64,000 nt of DNA, taken from an uncultured Bacteroides sp. GTDB taxonomy: Bacteria > Bacteroidota > Bacteroidia > Bacteroidales > Bacteroidaceae. Of this stretch, positions 44,354 to 54,100 are shown piece after piece. The stretch's first letter is position 1. Every line of letters begins with the position of its first letter. The stretch lies in NCBI GenBank assembly GCA_900552075.1, contig URYL01000005.1:62001-126000 (forward strand), read 5' to 3'. The notes below the pieces were generated by a model. The model saw nothing but the letters and a program-made list of their open reading frames with translations, did no database searches and had not been told where the DNA came from. The position numbers and the translations under genes are program-made.

Positions 44354-45697
44354 TCACTTGCGGCAAAGCTTCCGACGCGAACGCTTGTAATGGCTCCGTT
44401 TGTAACGTAACCAACGGCGACGAATCTGCCAGGCACTCAATCCGACAAACACCAGCAGAATCAAGATGACCAACCCACTGTTCAGGTTGTCTCCTTTCAC
44501 GCGCGACCAGATTTCCAGTACGTCCACGGTCTTGTCGCCAAAGTCGCGTATCATGGCACAACGGGCTATCACCGACTTATCAGGATATTGGGTGTTACGT
44601 AATTTCACGTGACGAGCTTCCGGCCCGAAGAAATAGCTGGCATCCACTCCCTTGTCCAGTGTGGAGTCTATGCAGGCTTCCATGATTTCCGGAGCAGCAA
44701 TGGAACTGACATAGCCGTTTTCCTCCATGTTGCGCAAGGCAATGTCCGGACGGCACAGAAAGTTGATGAAATAGCTGGCCGCTTTCGGATTTTTGGCATA
44801 CTTGGGAATCACCCAGCCATCATACCACACGTTGCTTCCTTCCTCCGGCACAGTGTATCCCAAATCAACCCCTACTTCCGCAGCCTCCTCAATGGCCCAC
44901 TGAGCATCGCCGCTCCAAGTCATGTTCATCCAAGCCTTGCCCTTGGTCATCATCTCTTTTCCAAAATCGGCTTCCCAGCCTGCCACATTGGGTTTCAGCA
45001 GTTTCAGGTACTTTTCCACCGAATCCATAGAGGCCGGTGAATAATCGTTCATCAAGCTGGCCACACTGCGGGTACTGTCTTTCAAGTCTTCGCGATGGGC
45101 GTACAGCAAAGCCATGCCATACGCATCACGATAGGAATCCTTCATCAGGATTTTTCCCGCATACCGCTTGTCCCATAGACAACCCCAAGAATGCAAATCT
45201 TGAGCAGAGACATATTTCTTGTTATACAACAGCCCGGCCGTACCCCACATGTAGCAAACCGCATACCGGTTGGCCGAGGGTTTACCCGGTATCGTCAATT
45301 TGTCAATCTGCTGGCAGATATAGGGAGCCACCCCTTTCATATAATTAGGAGAATGCGCAAAAACGGTATCGATGGGCAGCAGGAGTCCCTTGTGCAACAT
45401 ACGTTCGATGATATACTCCGACGGACAAACTACGTCAAAATCTTCATGCCCCTTTTCAATCTTCGTCAGCATGATTTCATTGATATCGAAAGTCTGGTAC
45501 ACAATACGGATATCCTCACCCGTCTGTTCCTTATAATATTGCTGGAAATCCTCCAATACTCCCTCGCCGATGTAATCGGCCCAGTTGTACACCTTCAGCA
45601 CATTCTCGCGCGACTCATCCGTATTGTAACAGCTTGTCAGCAGGCAACACATGCAGAGCAAGGCCCACCAGTTCCACCTTTTCATCTTCTGTTTCAT
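44354..45697 (-). CDS. potD: Spermidine/putrescine-binding protein PotD with C-terminal membrane anchor
   Basis: Solute-binding protein of the polyamine ABC importer. The 447-residue protein has a lipobox (LLTSC, Cys23) and the PotD/PotF fold, with VYNWADYIGEGVLEDF near residue 36, TFDINEIMLTKI, and WSGDAQWAIEEA. Unlike E. coli PotD (about 348 residues) it carries a predicted membrane helix near 405-423 (LVILILLVFVGLSAW) and a very basic tail (RYKRSHYKRSRRK). It would thus be anchored at both ends. It is the last gene of potABCD and overlaps potC by four bases. Confidence 0.92.
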   Translation of the reverse strand: MKQKMKRWNWWALLCMCCLLTSCYNTDESRENVLKVYNWADYIGEGVLEDFQQYYKEQTGEDIRIVYQTFDINEIMLTKIEKGHEDFDVVCPSEYIIERMLHKGLLLPIDTVFAHSPNYMKGVAPYICQQIDKLTIPGKPSANRYAVCYMWGTAGLLYNKKYVSAQDLHSWGCLWDKRYAGKILMKDSYRDAYGMALLYAHREDLKDSTRSVASLMNDYSPASMDSVEKYLKLLKPNVAGWEADFGKEMMTKGKAWMNMTWSGDAQWAIEEAAEVGVDLGYTVPEEGSNVWYDGWVIPKYAKNPKAASYFINFLCRPDIALRNMEENGYVSSIAAPEIMEACIDSTLDKGVDASYFFGPEARHVKLRNTQYPDKSVIARCAMIRDFGDKTVDVLEIWSRVKGDNLNSGLVILILLVFVGLSAWQIRRRWLRYKRSHYKRSRRKLCRK

Positions 45698-46485
45698 TTG
45701 TTCTTTGCCTTGTCGGCTCTACGGTTAATAATGATAAGCAATACCAGAATCACCACAAAAATAAGGGCAGACAACGGGCGAAGCTCCGGAGTCAGTCCTC
45801 CCTTTCGGGCATCTGCGTAAATATAAGTAGAAAGGGTTTCCAGTCCTTGGTTACCGATAGTGAATACCGTCACGGCAAAATCATCGATAGAGATGGTCAG
45901 TGCCAGCAGAAAACCGCTGATCATTCCCGGACGGATTTCCGGAATAATCACCTTCCACAAAGCCTGCATGGGAGTAGCCCCCAAATCGAGTGCCGCCTCA
46001 TACAGATTCGGATTCATCTGCTTCAAGCGCGGCAATACGCTCAACACCACATAGGGCGTACAGAAAGTGATGTGTGCCAGCACCACGGTCGTGAAACCTT
46101 GAGTAATACCCAATGACACGAAAAGCAGGAACAAGGAAATACCGGTAATGATATCTCCGTTCAAAATCGGAATGGTATTGATAAAGCCCATGGCTTTCCG
46201 ACTCCGAGCCTTTAAATTGTAAATACCGATGGCGGCCACACTGCCCAGCAAGGTAGAAACCGTGGCCGCAATGAAAGCGATGGCTACCGTATTGACCAAG
46301 GCATTCATCAGGGAATGATGGGCACTCGTATTACACAGCGAGCGATACAGATTGAACGAGAAACCAGTCCAGTTACCCAACACCTTGGCTTCGGTGAACG
46401 AATAAATCACAATAATCAAAATCGGGGCATACAGCATCAGCAACAACACCCACAGATAGGTCTGCATCAAGATCTTCTTTACCAT
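45694..46485 (-). CDS. potC: Polyamine ABC transporter permease PotC
   Basis: A 263-residue inner-membrane permease with about six helices and the EAA motif of importers (EAALDLGATPMQALWKVIIPEI, shown in part at about residues 162-182). It pairs with PotB to form the channel and sits between potB (seven-base overlap) and potD (four-base overlap). Confidence 0.95.
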   Translation of the reverse strand: MVKKILMQTYLWVLLLMLYAPILIIVIYSFTEAKVLGNWTGFSFNLYRSLCNTSAHHSLMNALVNTVAIAFIAATVSTLLGSVAAIGIYNLKARSRKAMGFINTIPILNGDIITGISLFLLFVSLGITQGFTTVVLAHITFCTPYVVLSVLPRLKQMNPNLYEAALDLGATPMQALWKVIIPEIRPGMISGFLLALTISIDDFAVTVFTIGNQGLETLSTYIYADARKGGLTPELRPLSALIFVVILVLLIIINRRADKAKNK

Positions 46486-47276
46486 ACCTGTCCTCCTTTC
46501 TCCGAATCATTCTTATCGTCGGCACTAAACAAAGAGGTGGCGGCAATCAGGAAGAGCATGATCAGTGATAGTGCCGCTCCGTAGTTCCACAAGCTATTGT
46601 TGATATTCTCCTGTATGGTGGTACCAAACAGTTTGATGTTGTTCATGGTTAGCAGTTCTGCAATGGCAAAAGTGGAGATGGTAGGCATGAACACCATCAT
46701 AATGCCGCTTACTACTCCCGGCATGGACAACGGAAGAACCACCTTCCAGAACACCTGGAACGAGTTGGCCCCCAAGTCTTGCGCAGCCTCCACATAGCTG
46801 GGATCCATTTTCTGAAGCGTATTGTAAATGGGATAAATCATAAACGGAATAAAGTTGTAAATCATTCCGAAAATCAAGGCTCCTTCGCCCAACGGAAGAC
46901 TGGCAAAATCGAACAAAGCCACTGTAGCCAGCGTACGAATCAGGATGTTAATCCACATGGGAAGGATGAACAGCATAATCAGCGTACGGGAATAGCTGGA
47001 ACGGCTCCGGCTCAGAATCCACGCCGCCGGATAACCTAACACAATACAGCCAATGGTCGTCAGCAAGGCAATGCCGATGGAATACACAAAGGTGTTGACG
47101 GCTTCTGGATGTGCCAGAAACTTCCGGAAGTTATCCAAGGTAATTCGGCCCATATCGTCCGTAAAAGCATAAATCACAATCAGGACCAACGGAATTATCA
47201 CGAAGATGATTGAAAAAATCAGGTAAGGCAAGGTCCAGCTTCGCCGTGACAGAAAAAACAAACGCAGCCTGTTCAT
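46479..47276 (-). CDS. potB: Polyamine ABC transporter permease PotB
   Basis: A 265-residue inner-membrane permease with about six helices and an EAA loop (VEAAQDLGANSFQVFWKV, about residues 155-172). It overlaps potA upstream by four bases and potC downstream by seven, so all four genes are translationally coupled. Confidence 0.95.
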   Translation of the reverse strand: MNRLRLFFLSRRSWTLPYLIFSIIFVIIPLVLIVIYAFTDDMGRITLDNFRKFLAHPEAVNTFVYSIGIALLTTIGCIVLGYPAAWILSRSRSSYSRTLIMLFILPMWINILIRTLATVALFDFASLPLGEGALIFGMIYNFIPFMIYPIYNTLQKMDPSYVEAAQDLGANSFQVFWKVVLPLSMPGVVSGIMMVFMPTISTFAIAELLTMNNIKLFGTTIQENINNSLWNYGAALSLIMLFLIAATSLFSADDKNDSEKGGQVW

Positions 47277-48670
47277 CGTTCCTCCTGTTTTACACGTACC
47301 CGGATGTCTTCCGGAGCGATGGATATCCCCACATGGTCTCCGTCATCCCATACGTCATTGGTATCGACAAATACATTTTCATCCCAATCCGACCAGACGG
47401 TCAGGTGATAATGGTTTCCTTTATAAAGAATGAATTTCACTTCTCCTGTCAACGTACCGTCTTCGGCATCGTCCTGCAGGTCAATCTTGTCAAAATCCAC
47501 TTCTACCTGCACTTCACCTAAAGGTACTTTCTGCAAATCGACCGACGCACATTCGAAGGTACAACCCAGGAACTCCACATGCGTTTCATCCAGCAATTTT
47601 CCGTCGAACGTGTTGCACAAGCGCTCCTTTTTCATGATATGGATGTCATGAGGCTTCACCAGCAAACCCACTTCCATACCTGCCTCGAATGCATGATAAT
47701 CCTGCACCACGAACTCATAGTCCTGACACAGCACCACCATTTCATAATGCACTCCCTTGAAAATGCATGACTGTACCACACCGCGAAGCTGTGCCATATC
47801 CGATACCGGGAAGATATACAAGTCTTCCGGACGAATCACCACATCCACCGGCACTTGCTCGCCAAAGCCCTCGTCTACGCATTCAAAGTCGCGACCGCAG
47901 AAATGCACCAGTTTGTCTTTCGCCATCACCCCGTTCAGGATATTGCTTTCGCCAATAAAATCGGCCACGAACGAATTGATGGGTTCATTGTAAATATCGG
48001 TAGGAGTACCAATCTGCTGAATACGTCCCTCGCTCATCACCACGATGGTATCGCTCAGGGTTAAGGCTTCCTCCTGGTCGTGGGTGACATACACGAAAGT
48101 AATGCCCAATGACTTGTGCATCTCCTTCAGCTCCATCTGCATGTCCTTGCGCATCTTCAGGTCGAGGGCTGCCAACGGTTCATCCAGCAACAGCACCTCC
48201 GGCTCGTTCACGATGGCCCGCGCAATGGCCACACGCTGCTGCTGTCCTCCGGAAAGCGAATTCACGTCACGATACTCATAGTCGGTCATACCCACCATTT
48301 TCAGGGCAACCTTGACCTTTTTCAGCACTACGTCTTTCGGAAGTTTCTTCAGCTTCAGTCCGAAAGCAATGTTGTCATACACATTCAGATGGGGAAACAA
48401 TGCGTACTTCTGGAACACGGTATTCACCGGACGCTTGTGAGGCGGAGTCTGGGTAATCTCTTTACCCGCAATGCAGATAACTCCTTCCGAAGCTGTCTGG
48501 AAACCGGCAATCAGGCGCAGCAAGGTCGTCTTGCCGCAACCTGAAGGTCCCAGTATGGTTACAAACTCTCCTTTTTTAATGGACAGGTTGATGTTATCCA
48601 AGGCCGTTTTTTCACCAAAAAACTTCGATACGCCCTTTACCTCTATAATCGGTTTGGTTTCACTTTGCAT
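47273..48670 (-). CDS. potA: Polyamine ABC transporter ATPase PotA
   Basis: ATP-binding subunit of the spermidine/putrescine importer. The 465-residue protein has Walker A GPSGCGKTT (41-49), signature LSGGQQQR and Walker B LLLDEPLAALD. It is about 85 residues longer than E. coli PotA; the extra is in the C-terminal TOBE region, which seems duplicated (the final GDHVGISIAPEDIRV resembles an earlier segment). It is first gene of the operon, with its own promoter. Confidence 0.95.
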   Translation of the reverse strand: MQSETKPIIEVKGVSKFFGEKTALDNINLSIKKGEFVTILGPSGCGKTTLLRLIAGFQTASEGVICIAGKEITQTPPHKRPVNTVFQKYALFPHLNVYDNIAFGLKLKKLPKDVVLKKVKVALKMVGMTDYEYRDVNSLSGGQQQRVAIARAIVNEPEVLLLDEPLAALDLKMRKDMQMELKEMHKSLGITFVYVTHDQEEALTLSDTIVVMSEGRIQQIGTPTDIYNEPINSFVADFIGESNILNGVMAKDKLVHFCGRDFECVDEGFGEQVPVDVVIRPEDLYIFPVSDMAQLRGVVQSCIFKGVHYEMVVLCQDYEFVVQDYHAFEAGMEVGLLVKPHDIHIMKKERLCNTFDGKLLDETHVEFLGCTFECASVDLQKVPLGEVQVEVDFDKIDLQDDAEDGTLTGEVKFILYKGNHYHLTVWSDWDENVFVDTNDVWDDGDHVGISIAPEDIRVRVKQEER

Positions 48671-48690
48671 GATTTCTTAAAATTGGTCCG

Positions 48691-48698
48691 CAAAGTTA
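48691..48698 (-). promoter_or_regulatory. -7 box for potABCD
   Basis: TAACTTTG on the minus strand, 20 bases before the potA ATG. Confidence 0.72.
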
Positions 48699-48799
48699 CA
48701 TATTAATTCATTTTGCAGGATGATATCACCGGCTTTTCTTCTTTATTTTTATTCAGTCCACAAAGAATGTAAAAGAAACTACATATTTATGCAACATTT

Positions 48800-49900
48800 T
48801 CATTTCAAACCCGAGAAATACATATTGAGCAGTTTCCTAGCCGCAGAGAAAGAAGTGGCTTTTCCCTCCAACACTTCCTGTTCTTGCAAAGGCAATAAAG
48901 AGGCAATCTGCGGATTCTGATAAAAACTGTCGCGCAGATGCTCGTTGATGGTTTCATACATCCAGTATTTGGCTTGTTCATTCCTGCGGCGTTCAAAATA
49001 ACCGTTTTTGCGGACAAAATCAATGTAGGCATAAATCATGTCCCAGATTTCCTTGATACCGATATTGTAAAAGCCGGAATAAGTCAGCACCTGAGGCGTC
49101 CAGCCCGATTCGGGAGCCGGGAAAAGGTGAAGGGCGTTGCGGAAATGAGTGGCAGCCAGCTTGGCTTTCTCAATGTTATTTCCGTCGGCCTTGTTGATGA
49201 CAATGCCGTCGGCCATTTCCATAATCCCTCGTTTGATGCCTTGCAGTTCATCACCTGTACCGGCCAGCTGAATCAGCAGGAAAAAATCGACCATGGAATG
49301 AACAGCCGTCTCACTCTGCCCGACTCCGACCGTTTCCACAAAGATTTTGTCGAAACCGGCGGCCTCGCACAAAATGATGGTCTCACGGGTTTTACGGGCT
49401 ACTCCTCCCAGCGAACCGGCTGAAGGACTCGGACGGATAAAGGATTTGGGATGTACAGACAGTTTTTCCATACGGGTCTTATCGCCCAAAATACTTCCTT
49501 TGGAACGCTCACTGCTGGGGTCGATGGCCAACACAGCCAGCTTTCCCCCCTTTTCTTCCAGTACATGCAAGCCGAACACATCAATTGACGTACTCTTTCC
49601 GGCTCCCGGCACCCCACTGATGCCGATGCGGATGGAATTACCGGAATAAGGCAGACATTTTTCAATGACCTCCTGCGCCAAAGCCTGATGCTCCGGTTTT
49701 ACACTCTCCACCAGCGTCACGGCCTGACTCAACATGGTCACATCGCCTTTCACGATGCCTTCCACATACTCTGCAGCCGTGTACTGGCGACGTTTGGGTT
49801 TCTTTCTCAGTTTCAGATAAGGATTAACAATGGAGGGCTGTTCCACTCCTTGATTGACAGTTAACCCCTTATAAGCTTCGTTGTTCTCGGGGTGTTCCAT
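48800..49900 (-). CDS. meaB: MeaB/ArgK-type GTPase for methylmalonyl-CoA mutase
   Basis: P-loop GTPase that protects and reloads the cobalamin cofactor of methylmalonyl-CoA mutase. The 366-residue protein has GVPGAGKST near residue 100, DPSSERSKGSILGDKTRM, ETVGVGQSE and NKADGNN, all diagnostic. The mutase genes are not in the window. It follows the DUF1573 gene by seven bases and is probably read with it. A role in propionate formation by the succinate pathway is expected for this phylum. Confidence 0.95.
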   Translation of the reverse strand: MEHPENNEAYKGLTVNQGVEQPSIVNPYLKLRKKPKRRQYTAAEYVEGIVKGDVTMLSQAVTLVESVKPEHQALAQEVIEKCLPYSGNSIRIGISGVPGAGKSTSIDVFGLHVLEEKGGKLAVLAIDPSSERSKGSILGDKTRMEKLSVHPKSFIRPSPSAGSLGGVARKTRETIILCEAAGFDKIFVETVGVGQSETAVHSMVDFFLLIQLAGTGDELQGIKRGIMEMADGIVINKADGNNIEKAKLAATHFRNALHLFPAPESGWTPQVLTYSGFYNIGIKEIWDMIYAYIDFVRKNGYFERRRNEQAKYWMYETINEHLRDSFYQNPQIASLLPLQEQEVLEGKATSFSAARKLLNMYFSGLK

Positions 49901-49907
49901 ACTTTAT

Positions 49908-50993
49908 TTATTTATCGGACGATTTCAGCCGGGCTTTCACACGGATGGTAATCATCGGTTGGTTAGGGTCATTGGTAATCATCAAGACACGTGGAGAACC
50001 TTTCACGCGGGAAAGATTCTGTGCCAACACGGTAATCTTCATTTTGGTAGATTCTCCCGGTTTCAGCACCCTCTTGTTCAGTTTCACGGCCAAAGCCATA
50101 CTGAACACCTGCATATCCTGAATATTCAAATCAGATTTTCCTGTATTCGATATGACAATGGTCTGCGATTTTTTCTGTTTGGGTTTCAGGTCTACAAATT
50201 CCAGTTCCTTTGCCGACAAGGTAATCTGGGGCGGATTATTCTTCTGCTGTTCCGTCAATTTGGAGAAATCGGGCAACAGTGCTACGGATACCGGAATTTC
50301 ATTTTCACTTCCCACCTTGTCACCCGGGAAACGGGACAGATACACGGAAGCACGTGTAATACCCAGTTTCGGGAGTTTCTCGGAGTCCAGTGTCACCCGT
50401 ATTTTTCCCGTCTTTCCACGTCCCAGCTTCTCCGGCTCAGCGGTAGCTTCCAAGTAGGGAGGAAGATGCATCAGCACAGGAGAGTAAGCCTTATTGGAAG
50501 TATTGGCAACCAGCAACTCAATCACCGGATGGTCACCTTTGTTCACTGATTTAAAATCCAATTCATCCAGGTTCAAGCGAATGGCTCCCACGGCATAGGG
50601 ATGCGTAAAGGAGAAATTCTTCGCATCCGCTGTTACTTCTCCGTTGAAATCCAGATAAATCGGCATAGGCGAAGCATTGCAGTAGACACCCACATCTTTG
50701 TAGAAATGCCCGATAGCTTCCGCATCAAACACCACCGTAATTTCTCCCTTTCCTCCTGCCGGAACAGGTTCTTCTGTCCATTTCGCTTTGGCGCAACCGC
50801 AGGAGGTCGTCACATTGGAAATGACCAGTGGCTTGTCGCCCGTATTGGTAAACGGATAAACGACAGTGGCCGGATTTCTCCATAAGACATATCCCAAGTC
50901 CTTTGTCTGCATGTCAAAAGTGATTTTAGGCTGTGCAAACAAAGAAAAACAAGCAGCCATACACAACAAGAGAAGAGTATATATACGTTTCAT
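49908..50993 (-). CDS. DUF1573 (choice-of-anchor type) secreted protein
   Basis: A 361-residue exported protein with a signal peptide cleaved near residue 20 (LFA-QPK). It has three or so immunoglobulin-like beta domains of the ASH/DUF1573 type, with the family's TSCGCAKA motif near residue 66. These domains are common in Bacteroidetes surface and envelope proteins; the function is unknown. The start at 50993 is set by the TATCTTTG box; a frame from 51047 would begin upstream of the transcript. It precedes meaB in one operon. Confidence 0.88.
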   Translation of the reverse strand: MKRIYTLLLLCMAACFSLFAQPKITFDMQTKDLGYVLWRNPATVVYPFTNTGDKPLVISNVTTSCGCAKAKWTEEPVPAGGKGEITVVFDAEAIGHFYKDVGVYCNASPMPIYLDFNGEVTADAKNFSFTHPYAVGAIRLNLDELDFKSVNKGDHPVIELLVANTSNKAYSPVLMHLPPYLEATAEPEKLGRGKTGKIRVTLDSEKLPKLGITRASVYLSRFPGDKVGSENEIPVSVALLPDFSKLTEQQKNNPPQITLSAKELEFVDLKPKQKKSQTIVISNTGKSDLNIQDMQVFSMALAVKLNKRVLKPGESTKMKITVLAQNLSRVKGSPRVLMITNDPNQPMITIRVKARLKSSDK

Positions 50994-51021
50994 TGATTTT
51001 ATTCTTTCTAAATTATGGAAA

Positions 51022-51029
51022 CAAAGATA
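51022..51029 (-). promoter_or_regulatory. -7 box for the DUF1573-meaB operon
   Basis: TATCTTTG on the minus strand, 28 bases before the ATG at 50993. Confidence 0.75.
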
Positions 51030-51090
51030 AAGAGAAAACGGAAACAAGCAAAATCAAGCCTGAAAATTTATTCCGTCCAGACTTCTGTAG

Positions 51091-51123
51091 AAAAAAAGTC
51101 CGGGCAGGACTTCCCCACCCGGA
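51091..51123 (-). terminator. Terminator after the alpha-2-macroglobulin gene
   Basis: Hairpin TCCGGG / CCCGGA (51099-51123) followed on the minus strand by seven T. It separates this gene from the DUF1573 promoter. Confidence 0.85.
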
Positions 51124-51128
51124 TTTGC

Positions 51129-54100
51129 TTATTCCACTTGAAGGGTACGCCCTTCTGTATGACTTCCAAACTCCGGTGCATATACCGACTGTAGAGTAGC
51201 CGTTCCAGCCTGATAGGTTCCTGCCCGGTCTATGTAGACCTCGTATTCTATCACGTAACTGCCTTTCCGCAGGTAGTCGATAAAGAACGAAGTGGCCGCG
51301 TCTCCCGGAGCCTGATAATATCCCAGCCCGTCTTTCCACACATAGCCGGATAATTGTTGCACAGGTTCCATGCAGGCAGCTCGCTCGTCTTTCAGGCTGA
51401 CAAAATCCATATCCCGGTCGGTACGGAAAGTCAGACGGACGGTCAACCGGTCACCCACATGCAAGAAGGACTTCCGGCCCAAAGCCTTACCTTTATATAT
51501 ATACTCACGTGACACCTTCAAGCCGTCGCCTTCAAACTGCTGAACCCGGTCCATATCTTCCAAGTATTGGGTATAAACCGCTCCCCATCCGGCTCCTTTT
51601 CCCGTATGGCTTACTGTCAGTTTCTTCACATGGGTATCCTGCCCTGTCCATGTCTGACGGATGTATCCCAGTCCGTCATCCGGCGTCTCCAGCCGGATAC
51701 CCGTCGCCTTTGCCTCCATCTTTCCAGTTTCTTTCAAGGCGACTCCATCGGACAACAACGCATAGAGGGCGTCTGCCGTAGCCAACGGAGTGCTCCAGCA
51801 CTGCACCTGCTTCTGCTTCAGCAGCCAGTGCTTCATCTCGTTCAGCATCGTTTCATCCTTCTCCACCTGCTGAATGGCCTCCATGGCGGCCACCTGTGTC
51901 GGAATCCGGTATCCGTTCCACGCATACAAGGCTTTCGGAGTATCAAAATAACGTCCCATTTCCGGAGTGGCTACCGTGTATTCCTTGACGGAGTGTACCA
52001 AAATTTCTGCCTGCTGTTTCTTTCCCTGTGCCTGCAGAATACGGGCAATCAAGGCCTTCTCATAGATGGAGTATTCACTGGAGCGGTTTTCCAGTTTTGC
52101 CACCATATATTCCTTGGCTGCCTGCTGTAGCCGGACAGCCGCCTCTTTATCCAGCGAAACAATATACAAATATCTCACGGCCAGCTCACTGGGCAACTGA
52201 ATTCCATTTTTCTTCGATTCATTCTCCTTGAGCTGCCGATACTCTTCGCAGAATGCCGTCTCCAAGTAATTCAACGCTTTCAGATACATATCCGACACAC
52301 GCACCTCACTCATCACTTGCATGGATTTCAGACGGGCCAGCAGTTCCGTCACCTGCGTGGTGACCATCCGGCTTCCCAGCATGCCGCCGAACCAACTCCA
52401 GCTTCCATCCGACTTTTGCAAGGAATTTAGTTTCGTTACGGCCTGCTCCATCTGGTACTTCATCGTATTCAAGTCGAACAGTAGCCCTATCCGCTGCCGT
52501 TGTTCCTGCTCACTGGCCGCTTCCGCCAACCAAGGAGTTTCTGCCAGCAACAGATTCTTCAAATCCTGATTCTTTTCCAGCTCACTCCATAAGGTTTCTT
52601 TCTTCACGCCCTGCTTCCGCCAAGTATCAAATACCGTCTGAATCTGCGGGTTCAGTTCCACAATCTTCTGTGCCAACGCCTGGGCATAATACGCAGCCGC
52701 CCAAGAAAACGCATCGTCCTGCTGCGGATTGCCTACCAACGGAAGTGCCTGTACGGCATACCAGATAGGGTTGGAAGTCAATTCAATGGTCAACCGGCGG
52801 TTTTCGGCGGTCTTGCTCTGCCCGTTAAACCGATCCTTCAGGTCCACCTGCTGGGACTGTCCGGCCTCCACCTGCAACGACTGCGTCTCGGTCATCCATT
52901 GCTTATCGGTCAGCACAGGCAGGTAGTGCTGTTCACCGTCACTGAACTCACCCGCCTCTGCCTGCATCCGGCAAATCAAGACCTCACAATCCGTATTCAC
53001 CGGGAAAGCAAAGCGTACACTGCCCGTTTCTCCAGCCTTTACGAAGAAGTCCTGAGCCGACTGATAGACTACGCTTCCATCCACTGGGTTCACCAGCTCC
53101 AACCGGGCCTTTCCTTTCACCTCCTCGGTGGATAAATTTATCAACGAGGCTGCCAGTGAAACCTCATCCCCCCGACGAAGAAAGCGAGGCAGGTTCGGCT
53201 GAACCATAAACGGTTTCTCGGTACGGGTTTCGGCCTGCATGAGTCCGTAATCCATGTCACGCGTATGCGCAAATCCCTGGAACTTCCACTGGGTCAACGC
53301 ATCCGGTACGGTAAAAACCAGCCGTACGGTACCAGTCGAATCGGTCCGCAAATCGGGATAGAAGAAAGCGGTTTCCGCGAAATTTTCCCGTAAAGTCAAA
53401 TCCGGCTCTGCCTCTATTTTCACTTCCTCCGACTGAAGTTCCACACTCTCTACACCATCATTTTGAGAGAATCCCTCTTCTGCCAAAGCCACATCCTCTT
53501 TCATCATCACATTCGGTGCCACTGCAGCTGCCTTCATCATGATTCCCGTACCTCGAACCATTAACCCGTTACGGGTAAAGTACCTGTACTGTCGCAAGGA
53601 AGGAATCCACAAGCGACTGTACAACTGCCAGTTGTCCGGCACATAGACAGAAGACAACGAATAGGCATAAAACGGAGAATAAGCCATCGCCACACTGTTC
53701 ACCCGCTGGATGAACGGCATCACTGAAGGTGTGTAACGGCTGAAACTCAGATAAAAATTCCACGGATTATCCCACAGGCGGTCGAGCGAAGCATCATACA
53801 AAGTCGCCAACAGACGGGCATCTGCCGGTTTACCGGAAGCATCCAGAATCCGCATCGTCCAAGTTTCTTCTGTGCCCGGACGCAGACGGTCACGGAAAGT
53901 CTCCCATTTCAATGTCAGTTTCTTCTCAGGAACCGGACGCTTCAAAGCTACCTGCTTGGCATACCAGATACCCTCCTTCATAAACCCGAAGCTGACGGTG
54001 ATTCCATCGCCATACTCCGGCTTCCAAGTATAGGAGAACGGGCGAATTTCCTCGTTCAACAGCTGGGCCTCGGACACCAGCATCCGATTTCCGCTATATA

